Shown: positions 35,128 through 44,037, counted from the first letter of the stretch. The stretch: DNA of 64,000 bases from Kineosporiaceae bacterium (GCA_016713225.1 JADJPO010000003.1:372001-436000), one strand, 5' to 3'. A program made the numbers and translations. Notes: generated from the letters alone by a model not told the origin.

Positions 35128-35532
35128 ATGCCTGTCGTCGTGGGATATGTGGCTACTCCCGAGGGCCGCGCCGCGCTGCGTCACGCTGCCCGGGAATGCC
35201 GTCTGCGCAACACCGACCTCGTCGTGATCAACTCGAATCGGGGTGGGCGGGATCTCGATGCCGACGAAGCGGTCCGGTATGAGCGCGATGTCGAGTACAT
35301 CCGGACCCAGCTCGATGCGGACGGGGTCACGTACGAGGTCCGCCAGTTGGTGCGTGGCATGGACCCTGCCGAGGACCTGATCGCGGTGGCCGTCGAGGTG
35401 GACGCCGATTTCATCGTCATCGGTCTGCGTCGCCGGACTCCCGTGGGCAAGTTGATCCTCGGGTCCAATGCGCAACGGATCCTGCTCGAGGCGCCGTGCC
35501 CCGTCCTGGCCGTCAAGGCCGAGTCCGACTGA
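35128..35532 (+). CDS. Universal stress protein (UspA family)
   Basis: A 134-residue single-domain USP: VVVGYVATPEGRAALRHAARECRLR at the N-terminus and the ATP-binding-type GLRRRTPVGKLILGSNAQRILLEAPCPVLAVKAE at the C-terminus. The G-2x-G-9x-G-(S/T) spacing is preserved as GLRRRTPVGKLILGSN, so nucleotide binding is plausible. No DosR box is seen in the short upstream region. The HhH-GPD gene follows after 10 bases. Confidence 0.88.
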   Translation: MPVVVGYVATPEGRAALRHAARECRLRNTDLVVINSNRGGRDLDADEAVRYERDVEYIRTQLDADGVTYEVRQLVRGMDPAEDLIAVAVEVDADFIVIGLRRRTPVGKLILGSNAQRILLEAPCPVLAVKAESD

Positions 35533-35542
35533 GCGCGGCGAC

Positions 35543-36127
35543 GTGACGACCCCTCGGCTGGTGCTGGCTCAAGAGCCGGCGGCTGACGACCTGCTGTCGC
35601 GCGACCCGTTCGCCCTCCTGGTCGGCATGCTGCTGGATCAGCAGTTTCCGATGGAGCGCGCCTTCGCCGGGCCGGCATTGATCGCCGAGCGGTTGGGCGT
35701 CGATCGGCTCGACCCGGTCGAGGTGGCGGCCCAGGACGAGCAGACCTTCGTGGCGCTGATGACCGGGCCTCCCGCCGTCCACCGGTATCCCGGCAGCATG
35801 GCCGGGCGGGTGGTGGCGCTGGCCCGGCACATCGTCGAGCACTACGACGGTGACACCGCGGCGCTGTGGCGGGAGGCAGCCAGTGGCGCCGAGCTCGTGG
35901 CGCGGCTGAAGGCGTTGCCCGGTTTCGGCCAACAGAAGGCCGCGATCTTCCTGGCACTGCTGGCCAAGCAGCTCGGGGTGCGTCCCGAGGGGTGGCAGCG
36001 GGCCGCAGGAGACTACGCCCTGGACGGCTATCGGTCGGTGGCCGACGTGACCGATGCGGCCTCGCTGCACAAGGTGCGTGAGCACAAACGGGCTGTCAAA
36101 GAGGCGGCCAAGGCCACGCGTGGATGA
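35543..36127 (+). CDS. HhH-GPD base-excision-repair-like protein
   Basis: A 194-residue protein with the HhH-GPD fold pattern: PFALLVGMLLDQQFPMERAFAGPALIAERLG then the helix-hairpin-helix LKALPGFGQQKAAIFLALLAKQLG. The catalytic Asp expected after the hairpin region may be in GDYALDGYRSVADV. No iron-sulfur Cys cluster is visible. Probably a DNA glycosylase-like protein of unknown base preference. GTG at 35543; the upstream frame shows no better start. Confidence 0.8.
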   Translation: MTTPRLVLAQEPAADDLLSRDPFALLVGMLLDQQFPMERAFAGPALIAERLGVDRLDPVEVAAQDEQTFVALMTGPPAVHRYPGSMAGRVVALARHIVEHYDGDTAALWREAASGAELVARLKALPGFGQQKAAIFLALLAKQLGVRPEGWQRAAGDYALDGYRSVADVTDAASLHKVREHKRAVKEAAKATRG

Positions 36128-36266
36128 CTCGCCCTGGGGGAGCGAGCTTTCGATGTGCTGTGGGTGCACCTCACATGCCAGAATGACGAGTTGACCCGTT
36201 GGGGCATGTCTTCGCGTGCCTGGACGTTGTCCCCGGTGTTCCATCCTTCGCGACGAAAGGTCGTCC

Positions 36267-37667
36267 GTGTCGTCGGTTCCGGCTTCCGTGTCCGCTCCCG
36301 TCCCCTCTGAGCACGAGGGTCCCCTCGAGGCGGCTTCCTCGGGTGGTGGTGTGCTCGCTGCTGCCGGTGCGACGGCCAAGGCGACGGTGAAGGCGACGGT
36401 TCCGGCCAAGCGGTCCAGCCGCGCAGCGACCTCTGACGATGCCGCCGAGGGTGTCGCCAAGCCGGCCAAGAAGTCCGCCGCCAAGGCTCCTGCCAAGGGG
36501 CGTGGCGCCAAGGCCGCCGCCGCGGGGACGGACGAGGTGCCGGTGGCCGCCGACGGGGACGTCGAGTTGGAGGCCATCGACGAGACCGAGCTCGAGGTGG
36601 CCGAGCCCGATCTGACCGACATCGTCGAGGCGGAGGAGACCCCCGAGGTCGTCGCCGCCGTCGAGGCCGAGGCCCCCGCCGCCGTCGAGGAGGAGGACGC
36701 GTTCGTCCTGTCCGACGACGATGACGATGCCCCGGCGCAGCAGGTGGCCACGGCGGGCGCCACGGCCGACCCGGTCAAGGACTATCTCAAGCAGATCGGC
36801 AAGGTGGCGCTGCTCAATGCCGAGCAGGAGGTCGAACTGGCCAAGCGCATCGAGGCCGGCCTGTTCGCCGAGGAGAAGCTGAACTCCGGCGCCAAGCTCG
36901 AACAGAAGATGCGCCGTGAGCTGTACTGGATCGCCGAGGACGGGCGCCGCGCCAAGAACCACCTGCTCGAGGCGAACCTGCGGCTCGTGGTCTCGTTGGC
37001 CAAGCGCTACACGGGACGCGGCATGTTGTTCCTGGACCTGATCCAGGAGGGCAACCTGGGTCTGATCCGCGCGGTGGAGAAGTTCGACTACACCAAGGGC
37101 TACAAGTTCTCGACCTACGCCACGTGGTGGATCCGGCAGGCGATCACCCGCGCGATGGCCGACCAGGCCCGCACCATCCGGATCCCGGTGCACATGGTCG
37201 AGGTCATCAACAAGCTGGCCCGGGTGCAGCGTCAGATGCTCCAGGACCTGGGCCGCGAGCCCACCCCGGAGGAGCTGGCCAAGGAACTGGACATGACCCC
37301 CGAGAAGGTGGTCGAGGTTCAGAAGTACGGCCGTGAGCCGATCTCGTTGCACACCCCGCTCGGCGAGGACGGCGACAGCGAGTTCGGTGACCTGATCGAG
37401 GATTCCGAGGCCGTCGTCCCGGCGGACGCCGTCTCGTTCACCCTGCTGCAGGAGCAATTGCACTCGGTGCTGGACACCCTGTCCGAGCGCGAGGCCGGCG
37501 TCGTCTCGATGCGCTTCGGCCTGACCGACGGCCAGCCCAAGACGCTGGACGAGATCGGCAAGGTCTACGGCGTCACGCGAGAGCGGATCCGCCAGATCGA
37601 GTCCAAGACCATGTCCAAGCTGCGCCACCCCAGCCGCTCCCAGGTCCTGCGCGACTACCTCGACTGA
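36267..37667 (+). CDS. Primary RNA polymerase sigma factor (HrdB/SigA type)
   Basis: A 466-residue housekeeping sigma-70. The N-terminal ~170 residues are Lys/Ala-rich then acidic, as in actinobacterial HrdB. Region 1.2 begins DPVKDYLKQIGKVALLNAEQEVELAKRIE; region 2 holds LRLVVSLAKRYTGRGMLFLDLIQEGNLGLIRAVEKFDYTKGYKFSTYATWWIRQAI; region 4 ends TLDEIGKVYGVTRERIRQIESKTMSKLRHP. GTG at 36267 with AAAGG six bases upstream. The gene is followed after 10 bases by a large palindromic repeat that may terminate transcription. Confidence 0.96.
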   Translation: MSSVPASVSAPVPSEHEGPLEAASSGGGVLAAAGATAKATVKATVPAKRSSRAATSDDAAEGVAKPAKKSAAKAPAKGRGAKAAAAGTDEVPVAADGDVELEAIDETELEVAEPDLTDIVEAEETPEVVAAVEAEAPAAVEEEDAFVLSDDDDDAPAQQVATAGATADPVKDYLKQIGKVALLNAEQEVELAKRIEAGLFAEEKLNSGAKLEQKMRRELYWIAEDGRRAKNHLLEANLRLVVSLAKRYTGRGMLFLDLIQEGNLGLIRAVEKFDYTKGYKFSTYATWWIRQAITRAMADQARTIRIPVHMVEVINKLARVQRQMLQDLGREPTPEELAKELDMTPEKVVEVQKYGREPISLHTPLGEDGDSEFGDLIEDSEAVVPADAVSFTLLQEQLHSVLDTLSEREAGVVSMRFGLTDGQPKTLDEIGKVYGVTRERIRQIESKTMSKLRHPSRSQVLRDYLD

Positions 37668-37677
37668 GCAAACCCAC

Positions 37678-37787
37678 CCCAAACCTGCTCATGCTCCGCA
37701 GGTGACGCGTCGTCCGGCCGGAAACGGTCTGAAAAGCGTCATCTGCGGAGCATGAGTCGTTCTCTGCGGAGCATGAGCAGGTTTGGG
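37678..37787. repeat. Structured palindromic repeat, copy 1
   Basis: A 110-bp element just after the sigma gene. The outer arms are a perfect 23-bp inverted repeat (37678-37700 with 37765-37787, core CCTGCTCATGCTCCGCA). A second right-arm copy CTGCGGAGCATGAG lies 21 bp earlier (37743-37756), so the left arm can pair with either; the inner pairing 37688-37708 with 37736-37756 is 21 bp with one mismatch. Closely similar elements are at 38680 and 48227. It could act as terminator, 3' RNA stabiliser or REP-like mobile element. Confidence 0.9.
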
Positions 37788-37823
37788 TTCGGGGGCGCAA
37801 TTCAGGGGTGATGGTGATCGAGG

Positions 37824-37913
37824 TCCCACGAAGGCCTGGGCCACGTCGTAGGACTCGGTCTCGAAGCGGACCTGGGGAGTGAAACCCGAACTCTGAGCTT
37901 CGCGGTCGAGCTG
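37824..37913 (-). pseudogene. Remnant of a LysR-type regulator effector domain
   Basis: The minus-strand translation reads LDREAQSSGFTPQVRFETES then YDVAQAFVG, matching the C-terminal effector domain of LysR regulators (GFxPrVrFETedyxxvqalVaaG). A stop codon lies just before it, no helix-turn-helix or start is found, and it ends early in unrelated sequence. It sits divergently upstream of lysE, where a LysG-like regulator usually lies, so it looks like the eroded end of that regulator. About 30 codons only, hence moderate confidence. Confidence 0.6.
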
Positions 37914-38033
37914 TTACCGCGCGGCGTGGCCGGCGCGGATCACATCATCTCGAAGGTAGACGGAAGAGAGTTGACTTTGTTTGGTTCCTGGGTGGAGTCA
38001 GGCTGAGATACCGACTCATTCAGGAGGGCCACC

Positions 38034-38672
38034 GTGCCGATCCGGCTACCCGCGTTCGTCGCCACCTGTTGGCTGCTGGCCATGGTGCCGGGGGCCGGGC
38101 AGGCCCTCATGCTGCGCCAGGCGTTGGCCGGCGGACCGCGGCTAGCCTGGATCAGCATCGCGGGCACCTGCACCGGCCTGCTGATCTGGTCGACCACGGC
38201 GGCCGGTGGCCTCTCGGCACTGCTGTTGGCCAACCCGAGCGCCTACGCGGTGTTGCGCGTGGGGGGCGGGCTGGTACTCGCGGTCCTCGGGGTGAACAGC
38301 CTTCGGGCCATGTGGCGCAGTCGGCGTAGCGAGGGCTCCTCCACGGCCCGCGATGAGTCGACGCAGTCGACGACGGATCGGCCCGGGGCCTACCTCGCCG
38401 GGCTGGCCACCAATCTGGGCAACCCCAAGGCGGGAGTGTTCGCGATCTCGCTCATTCCGCAGTTCATCGCGCCGCGCGGGTACGTGTTCGCCAGTGGCGT
38501 CATGCTCGGCGCGGTCTGGGCGCTGACGACGTCCGCCTGGTACGTGGTGTTCGTGGGTGCGGTCGAACGCGGCCGGGCGCTGGTCACCCGACCGGCAGTG
38601 GACACCTGGCTGCACGGGCTCACGGGCGTCGTCCTGCTGGTGCTCGGTGGTGGGGTTGCCTTCGCCCTGTGA
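38034..38672 (+). CDS. LysE/RhtB-family amino-acid exporter
   Basis: A 212-residue membrane protein with about six transmembrane helices and the family motif MVPGAGQALMLRQALAGGPRLAW in the first helices (normally PGP), then TNLGNPKAGVFAISLIPQFI. Members export basic amino acids, homoserine or threonine; the substrate is unknown. GTG at 38034 has AGGAGG six bases upstream. Its likely regulator, LysR-type, survives only as a fragment at 37824. A palindromic repeat follows the stop by 8 bases. Confidence 0.85.
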   Translation: MPIRLPAFVATCWLLAMVPGAGQALMLRQALAGGPRLAWISIAGTCTGLLIWSTTAAGGLSALLLANPSAYAVLRVGGGLVLAVLGVNSLRAMWRSRRSEGSSTARDESTQSTTDRPGAYLAGLATNLGNPKAGVFAISLIPQFIAPRGYVFASGVMLGAVWALTTSAWYVVFVGAVERGRALVTRPAVDTWLHGLTGVVLLVLGGGVAFAL

Positions 38673-38679
38673 CCCCCAG

Positions 38680-38787
38680 CCCAACCTGCTCATGCTCCGC
38701 AGGTGACGCGTCGTCCCGCCGGATTCGGCCTGAAAAGCGTCAGCTGCGGAGCATGACCCGTTCCCTGCGGAGCATGAGCAGGTTGGG
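38680..38787. repeat. Structured palindromic repeat, copy 2
   Basis: A 108-bp copy of the element at 37678, sharing most bases including the CCTGCTCATGCTCCGCAGGTGACGCG left arm (split across 20-base reads) and the CTGAAAAGCGTCA centre. Outer arms 38680-38702 and 38765-38787 are a perfect 23-bp inverted repeat; the inner right arm 38737-38756 pairs with one mismatch. It lies between the convergent ends of lysE and the DUF456 gene. Confidence 0.9.
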
Positions 38788-38813
38788 ATGGGGTTGGGGT
38801 GGGGTGTCCGGGG

Positions 38814-39290
38814 TCAGGTGACGATCAGGGCTGCGGCCCAGGTGACGGCGATGAGCAGGCCGGCGAGCAGCTCGATGAGCATGCTCAGGCCGACCGCCTT
38901 GAGGGCAGCCACGGTCGAGGGCCAGGCGGCGGAGTTGTCGTCCAGGCGGATCCGCTCACCCAGGTAGACCCCGGCGACGAAGCCCACGAACAGGCCCAGC
39001 ACCGGGATCACGACGAACCCGACGATGCCGAGAAGGGTGCCCAGACCGAGACTCGACCAGGGCACGCCGGCCTCGCGCAGCGTCCGTCCGGGCACCAGAT
39101 ACTTGATCACCGAGCCGATCACCATGATCGCCGTGGCGATGGCGAGCGCGGTCCAGGCGCCGCCGGTGCGCAGCGAGAGTGCCCAGATCAGGACGCCGGC
39201 CCAGCTCAGCAGCAGGCCCGGCAGCACCGGGACGACGATGCCGATCAGCCCGGCCACGATCAGGACGCCGGCCAGGATGGTGATCCCCAT
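38814..39290 (-). CDS. DUF456 membrane protein
   Basis: A 158-residue protein with about four transmembrane helices and the DUF456 pattern: GVLIVAGLIGIVVPVLPGLLLSWAGVLIWAL and a Gly-rich GLGTLLGIVGFVVIPVLGLFVGFVAGVYLGE. No function is known. The palindromic repeat copy 2 lies just past its stop. Confidence 0.85.
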   Translation of the reverse strand: MGITILAGVLIVAGLIGIVVPVLPGLLLSWAGVLIWALSLRTGGAWTALAIATAIMVIGSVIKYLVPGRTLREAGVPWSSLGLGTLLGIVGFVVIPVLGLFVGFVAGVYLGERIRLDDNSAAWPSTVAALKAVGLSMLIELLAGLLIAVTWAAALIVT

Positions 39291-39343
39291 GGCCTGGAGC
39301 CTAGGTGGTGCTGCGTCTGCTCACCTGTCGGACGCCGACGACC

Positions 39344-39574
39344 TCAGCGCTCGTCGTCCGGCGCGGTACCGGGCGTGGACTCGACCAAGCGGCCGGTCTC
39401 GTCGTGAAAATGGACGGCGCGCTCGCGCAGTGCGCCCTCGTGGGTGCGGCCGTGGTGAGCGCAGAAGAGCAGGTCGGCTCCACCGGGCAGGACCACCCGG
39501 ATGTAGGCGCGGGCGCCGCATCGGTCGCAGCGATCGGCCGCGCTGAGCGCAGTTGGGGCAAGGGTGGCGTTCAC
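39344..39574 (-). CDS. DUF7455 small zinc-ribbon-like protein
   Basis: A 76-residue protein starting VNATLAPTALSAADRCDRCGARAYIRV, with CDRCGA and a downstream FCAHHGRTHEGALRE, a Cys2-Cys-His zinc-ribbon pattern typical of DUF7455. GTG at 39574 has GGAGG six bases upstream, which fixes the start. The protein is small, conserved in actinobacteria near the sigma and parE genes, and of unknown role. Confidence 0.85.
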   Translation of the reverse strand: MNATLAPTALSAADRCDRCGARAYIRVVLPGGADLLFCAHHGRTHEGALRERAVHFHDETGRLVESTPGTAPDDER

Positions 39575-39770
39575 TGCGGGCCTCCTTCGGCCGGGTCGGC
39601 GGATACGTGCCTGGTGCGATGTTCCTGTCGGTCGCTGCGTTCTCGGCAACAGTCAACCAGGCCGAGCACTTCCCGAAAACCGCGGCGAGTCGCGTTCGCT
39701 CACCGCGAAGCCGCTCGATGCGGCCAGGTAGCCTCGATCAGACGTACGAGAAAATGGCCCGAGATCCGCG

Positions 39771-39800
39771 GACCAGACCGGATCAGACCAGATCAGACTG
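39771..39800. repeat. 10-bp-period imperfect repeat before parE
   Basis: Three consecutive 10-base units, GACCAGACCG, GATCAGACCA, GATCAGACTG, immediately in front of the parE start region. Spacing of one helical turn is noted; function unknown. Confidence 0.6.
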
Positions 39801-39818
39801 ACACGAGGTGGGCAGGCA

Positions 39819-41984
39819 GTGGCCGTTCAGCCGATAGGCACCAACCGCGCCGGGGGCACCGCGCGCCGAGCGGCCGCAGGCTCGTCCGACTACACCGCCC
39901 GCCACCTGTCGGTACTCGAGGGCCTCGAGGCCGTGCGCAAGCGCCCCGGCATGTACATCGGGTCCACCGATTCCCGGGGTCTGATGCACTGCCTGTGGGA
40001 GATCATCGACAACTCGGTCGACGAGGCTCTGGGCGAGCACTGCAAGCGCATCGACGTCGTGCTTCATGCCGACGGGTCGGTCGAGGTGGCCGATGACGGC
40101 CGAGGTATCCCGGTCGACATCGAGCCGAAGACCGGATTGTCCGGGGTCGAGGTGGTCTACACCAAGCTGCACGCGGGTGGGAAGTTCGGCGGCGGCTCCT
40201 ACGCCGCATCGGGCGGTCTGCACGGCGTGGGCGCCAGCGTGGTGAACGCCTTGTCGGCCCGCCTGGACGTCGAGGTGTACCGCGCAGGCAAGACCCACGC
40301 GATGAGCTTCCGGCGCGGCGAGCCGGGCGTGTTCGACGACGCCGGTGGCCCGCCGTCCCCGGACTCGCCGTTCACGCCGTTCACCGATCGCAGCGACCTG
40401 CGCATCGTCGGTACGGTCAAGCGGGGGGTCACCGGTACCCGGGTGCGGTACTGGGCCGACCGGCAGATCTTCCTCAAGGACGCCGCGTTCACCTATGACG
40501 AGCTGGTCACCCGGGCGCGCCAGACCAGCTATCTGGTTCCCGGGCTGGCGATCGAGCTCTGCGACGCGCGGGCGCTGCCCGGCACCCCGGGCGAGCACGG
40601 CCGCCACACCGAGACCTTCCTGCACGACGGAGGGATCGCCGAGTTCGCCGAGTTCCTGGCCACGGACGAGAAGGTCAGCGACGTCTGGCGGTTGCGCGGC
40701 ACGGGGACGTTCCGCGAGACCGTGCCGGTGCTCGACGACCGGGGGCACATGACCCCGACCGAGCTCGAGCGAGAGTGTCAGGTCGACGTGGCATTGCGCT
40801 GGGGCACCGGCTACGACACCGAGGTGCGTTCGTTCGTCAACATCATCGCCACGCCCAAGGGCGGCACCCACATCGCCGGCTTCGAGGCCTCGCTGGTCAA
40901 GACCTTCAAGAAGGTCGTGGACGACAATGCGCGGCGGCTCAAGTTCGGCAAGGACGACAAGCTCGAGAAGGACGACGTCCTGGAAGGTCTGACCGCGGTG
41001 GTCACCGTGCGCCTGGCCGAGCCGCAGTTCGAAGGGCAGACCAAGGAGGTGCTGGGGACCTCTGCGGTCCGCAAGATCGTGGCCGACGTGGTCGAGCGTG
41101 AGCTGACCGCGCTGCTGACCTCGGCCAAACGCGTCGAGAAGGCTCAGGCGGCCCTGCTGCTCGAGAAGGTCGTCGGGGCGATGCGCACCCGGGTGGCCGC
41201 CCGCCAGCACAAGGAGATCAGTCGGCGAAAGAACGCGCTCGAGAGTTCGTCGCTGCCGTCCAAGTTGGTCGACTGTCGCAGCGACGACGTCGAGCGCAGC
41301 GAGTTGTTCATCGTCGAGGGTGACTCCGCGCTCGGGACGGCGCGGCGGGCGCGGATCAGCGAGTTCCAGGCGCTGCTCCCCATTCGAGGCAAGATCCTCA
41401 ACGTGCAGAAGGCCTCCGTCGCCGACATGCTCAAGAACGCCGAGTGCGCGGCGATCATCCAGGTGATCGGCGCCGGGTCGGGGCGTACCTTCGACCTCGA
41501 GGCCGTGCGCTACGGCAAGATCATCCTGATGTCGGACGCCGATGTGGACGGCGCGCACATCCGCACTCTGCTGCTGACGTTGTTCTTCCGGTACATGCGC
41601 CCGTTGGTCGAGGCCGGGCGGGTGTTCGCCGCCGTCCCGCCGTTGCACCGGGTCGAGATCGTCAACCCCGGGGCGAAGAAGAACGAGTACGTCTACACCT
41701 ACTCCGACGCCGAACTGCACCGCACCCTGGCGGCGCTGGACAAGAAGAGCCGCACCTACAAGACCCCGCCGCAGCGCTACAAGGGTCTGGGCGAGATGGA
41801 CGCCGACCAGCTCGCCGAGACCACCATGGACCCGCGTCACCGCACCTTGCGCCGGGTGCGGATGAGCGACCTCGAGGCGGCGACCAAGGTGTTCGAGCTG
41901 TTGATGGGCAACGACGTGGCGCCGCGCAAGGACTTCATCGTGGCCGGGGCCGCCGCGCTGGATCGCGACCGCATCGACGCCTGA
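39819..41984 (+). CDS. parE: DNA topoisomerase IV subunit B
   Basis: A 721-residue GHKL-ATPase/Toprim subunit. Motifs: EIIDNSVDEAL, the ATP lid ASGGLHGVGASVVNALS, and Toprim EGDSALG with DADVDG. The Toprim EGDSALG (instead of EGDSAGG) and the adjoining FQALLPIRGKILNVQKAS match the actinobacterial ParE paralogue rather than GyrB. GTG at 39819. Partner: parC at 48364. The two are separated by an accessory block. Confidence 0.94.
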   Translation: MAVQPIGTNRAGGTARRAAAGSSDYTARHLSVLEGLEAVRKRPGMYIGSTDSRGLMHCLWEIIDNSVDEALGEHCKRIDVVLHADGSVEVADDGRGIPVDIEPKTGLSGVEVVYTKLHAGGKFGGGSYAASGGLHGVGASVVNALSARLDVEVYRAGKTHAMSFRRGEPGVFDDAGGPPSPDSPFTPFTDRSDLRIVGTVKRGVTGTRVRYWADRQIFLKDAAFTYDELVTRARQTSYLVPGLAIELCDARALPGTPGEHGRHTETFLHDGGIAEFAEFLATDEKVSDVWRLRGTGTFRETVPVLDDRGHMTPTELERECQVDVALRWGTGYDTEVRSFVNIIATPKGGTHIAGFEASLVKTFKKVVDDNARRLKFGKDDKLEKDDVLEGLTAVVTVRLAEPQFEGQTKEVLGTSAVRKIVADVVERELTALLTSAKRVEKAQAALLLEKVVGAMRTRVAARQHKEISRRKNALESSSLPSKLVDCRSDDVERSELFIVEGDSALGTARRARISEFQALLPIRGKILNVQKASVADMLKNAECAAIIQVIGAGSGRTFDLEAVRYGKIILMSDADVDGAHIRTLLLTLFFRYMRPLVEAGRVFAAVPPLHRVEIVNPGAKKNEYVYTYSDAELHRTLAALDKKSRTYKTPPQRYKGLGEMDADQLAETTMDPRHRTLRRVRMSDLEAATKVFELLMGNDVAPRKDFIVAGAAALDRDRIDA

Positions 41985-42025
41985 CCCGTACCGGGTGCTG
42001 CAGCCGACCTGGACGACGCGGTCTA

Positions 42026-42045
42026 TCATCGTCATATGGCGATGA
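42026..42045. promoter_or_regulatory. Inverted repeat at the cmtR start, probable operator
   Basis: TCATCG-tcatatgg-CGATGA, perfect 6-bp arms over the start codon at 42036. The AT-rich TATCATCGTCATATGGCGAT stretch resembles ArsR/SmtB-type operators. No ribosome-binding site precedes the ATG, so the mRNA may be leaderless. Confidence 0.55.
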
Positions 42046-42392
42046 AACCGATGGTGGCCGATGTTGAGTCGCTGGCTGCGGCCACCAGCTTGTTCCGGTC
42101 GTTGGCGGATCCGTCCCGGCTGGCGATCGTGGCGCATCTGATGCTCGGGGAACACCGCGTGGTGGAGCTGACCGAGCATCTGGCGCTGGCGCAGTCCACG
42201 GTGTCGGCGCATCTGCGATGCCTGCTGGACTGCGGCGTGATCCAGGTCCGCCCGCAGGGTCGGGCGTCGGTGTACTCCCTCGCGGTGCCGGATGAGGTGC
42301 GAGCGGTGCTGCAGGCCGCCGAGCAGCTGCTGGCTGCGACGGGTGCCGCTGTCGCCCTGTGCCCTCGCTACGGGACGCAGGCGACTCCATGA
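42036..42392 (+). CDS. CmtR-type ArsR metal sensor
   Basis: A 118-residue winged-helix repressor. The recognition region STVSAHLRCLLDCGV carries Cys62 and Cys66, and Cys109 lies in AVALCPRYG. This three-Cys arrangement matches CmtR of Mycobacterium, which senses Cd(II) and Pb(II), with Zn possible. A likely operator overlaps its start. Its TGA overlaps the ATG of the cation transporter, so the three genes to 44037 form one operon. Confidence 0.9.
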   Translation: MAMKPMVADVESLAAATSLFRSLADPSRLAIVAHLMLGEHRVVELTEHLALAQSTVSAHLRCLLDCGVIQVRPQGRASVYSLAVPDEVRAVLQAAEQLLAATGAAVALCPRYGTQATP

Positions 42393-43102
42393 ACGACTCG
42401 GTGACACCTGAGCGGCGTGTCGCCCTGGGGCGACGGGCACGGCTGCTGGCCGGCGCGTCGGTGGCCTACAACTCGGTCGAAGCGGCGGTCTCCCTCGCCG
42501 CCGGGGCGGCGGCCTCGTCGATCGCGCTGGTCGGCTTCGGGCTGGACTCCATCGTGGAGATGTCCTCCGGGTTGATCATCCTGTGGCAGTTCGGGCATCC
42601 GCTGCCGCAGTCCCGCGAACGCCAGGCGTTGCGGATGCTGGCGCTGTCGTTCTTCGCCCTGGCCGGCTATGTGAGCTTCGAGTCCGCGCGCACCCTGCTC
42701 ACCGGCGTCCAGGCTGAGCGGTCCACCGTCGGGATCGTGATCGCCGCCTTGTCACTGCTGGTGATGCCGTTTCTGTCCTGGGCACAGCGACGCACCGGCC
42801 GCCGGCTCGGTTCGGCCACCGTGGTGGCCGACTCCAAGCAGACCCTGCTGTGCACCTACCTGTCCGGTGTCCTGCTGGTCGGGCTGCTGCTGAACGCCAC
42901 GCTCGGGTGGTGGTGGGCAGACCCGCTGGTCGGCCTCGTCGTCGCTGGCCTGGCTGTGCAGGAGGGCAGGGAGGCCTGGAGAGGTGACGCCTGCACCTGC
43001 ACCCCCGGGTTGGACGCCGACGCGGACGCCACCACCATTCCGGTGACGATTCCGGTGGCCTCGGTAGCGATCCATGACCTCACCACGGAGAACCCTTCAT
43101 GA
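42389..43102 (+). CDS. Cation-efflux-superfamily membrane protein
   Basis: A 237-residue membrane protein with about five or six transmembrane helices: VGFGLDSIVEMSSGLIILWQF and VVADSKQTLLCTYLSGVLLVGLLLN, with Asp-rich positions typical of cation diffusion facilitator domains. The C-terminus ends in a Cys/Asp-rich ACTCTPGLDADADAT stretch. Overlaps both neighbours by ATGA. Probable metal exporter under CmtR control. Substrate inferred from context. Confidence 0.85.
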   Translation: MNDSVTPERRVALGRRARLLAGASVAYNSVEAAVSLAAGAAASSIALVGFGLDSIVEMSSGLIILWQFGHPLPQSRERQALRMLALSFFALAGYVSFESARTLLTGVQAERSTVGIVIAALSLLVMPFLSWAQRRTGRRLGSATVVADSKQTLLCTYLSGVLLVGLLLNATLGWWWADPLVGLVVAGLAVQEGREAWRGDACTCTPGLDADADATTIPVTIPVASVAIHDLTTENPS

Positions 43103-44037
43103 GTGGCGCCCCCCGCTCCGGACACGGGCAGGGACACGGGCATGCCGTCAGCGCCGGTGGCCAGAACCGGGGCCGACTGCTGATCGTGCTGGCCATCACC
43201 ACGACGGTGCTGGTCGCCGAGCTGGTCGGCGCCTGGATCACCGGATCGCTGGCGTTGCTGGCCGATGCGGGCCACATGTCCACCGATGTCGCCGGAATCC
43301 TCCTCGCCGTACTGGCGATCACCTTCGCGTCGCGTCCGGCCACCGCGGAACGCACGTTCGGCTACTACCGGCTGGAGATTCTCGCGGCGGTGGTCAACGC
43401 CGTCCTGCTGTTCGGTGTGGCGATCTACATCCTGATCGAGGCCTGGACCAGGTGGGTTCAGGAGCCGCAGGTCGAGGGCAGGGCCATGCTCGTCTTCGCC
43501 GTCGTCGGTCTGTTGGCCAATATCGTCGGCCTGCTCGTGCTGCATGCCGGCTCCCAGGACAGCCTGAACGTCCGCGGTGCCTACCTGGAGGTCCTCGGCG
43601 ACACCCTCGGCTCGATCGCGGTCATCGCGGCCGCCGCCGTGATTGCGGTGACCGGGTGGGTCCGGGCGGACGTGGTCGCCTCCGTCGTCGTCTCCCTGAT
43701 GATCCTTCCACGCACCTGGACGCTGCTTCGTGAAGCGGTCGACGTGCTGCTGGAGGCAACCCCGCGGGGCGTCGAACTCGACCAGGTGCGCCGACACCTG
43801 CTCGACGTCCCCGGCGTGCTCGGCGCGCACGACCTACACGCCTGGACCATCACCTCGGGTCTACCGGTCCTGTCTGTCCACGTCATCGTCACCGACGAGG
43901 CCCTGGCCGACGGCGGGATCGGCCGCCTGCTGGACACGTTCGCCGAATGCCTTGCCGGGCACTTCGACGTCGAGCACTGCACCTTCCAGCTCGAACCGGC
44001 CAGCCACGCCTCCCACGAGTTCCACACCCACGCCTGA
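43099..44037 (+). CDS. CDF-family metal cation transporter (CzcD/ZitB-like)
   Basis: A 312-residue cation diffusion facilitator. His-rich N-terminus SGHGQGHGHA; HMSTDVAG in helix 2 supplies the site-A His/Asp pair; helix 5 reads YLEVLGDTLGS, with Glu where the canonical protein has His. The C-terminal cytoplasmic domain DLHAWTITSGLPVLSVHV and a final HEFHTHA are present. It exports Zn, Cd or Co; which one is not certain. Last gene of the CmtR operon. Confidence 0.92.
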   Translation: MSGAPRSGHGQGHGHAVSAGGQNRGRLLIVLAITTTVLVAELVGAWITGSLALLADAGHMSTDVAGILLAVLAITFASRPATAERTFGYYRLEILAAVVNAVLLFGVAIYILIEAWTRWVQEPQVEGRAMLVFAVVGLLANIVGLLVLHAGSQDSLNVRGAYLEVLGDTLGSIAVIAAAAVIAVTGWVRADVVASVVVSLMILPRTWTLLREAVDVLLEATPRGVELDQVRRHLLDVPGVLGAHDLHAWTITSGLPVLSVHVIVTDEALADGGIGRLLDTFAECLAGHFDVEHCTFQLEPASHASHEFHTHA

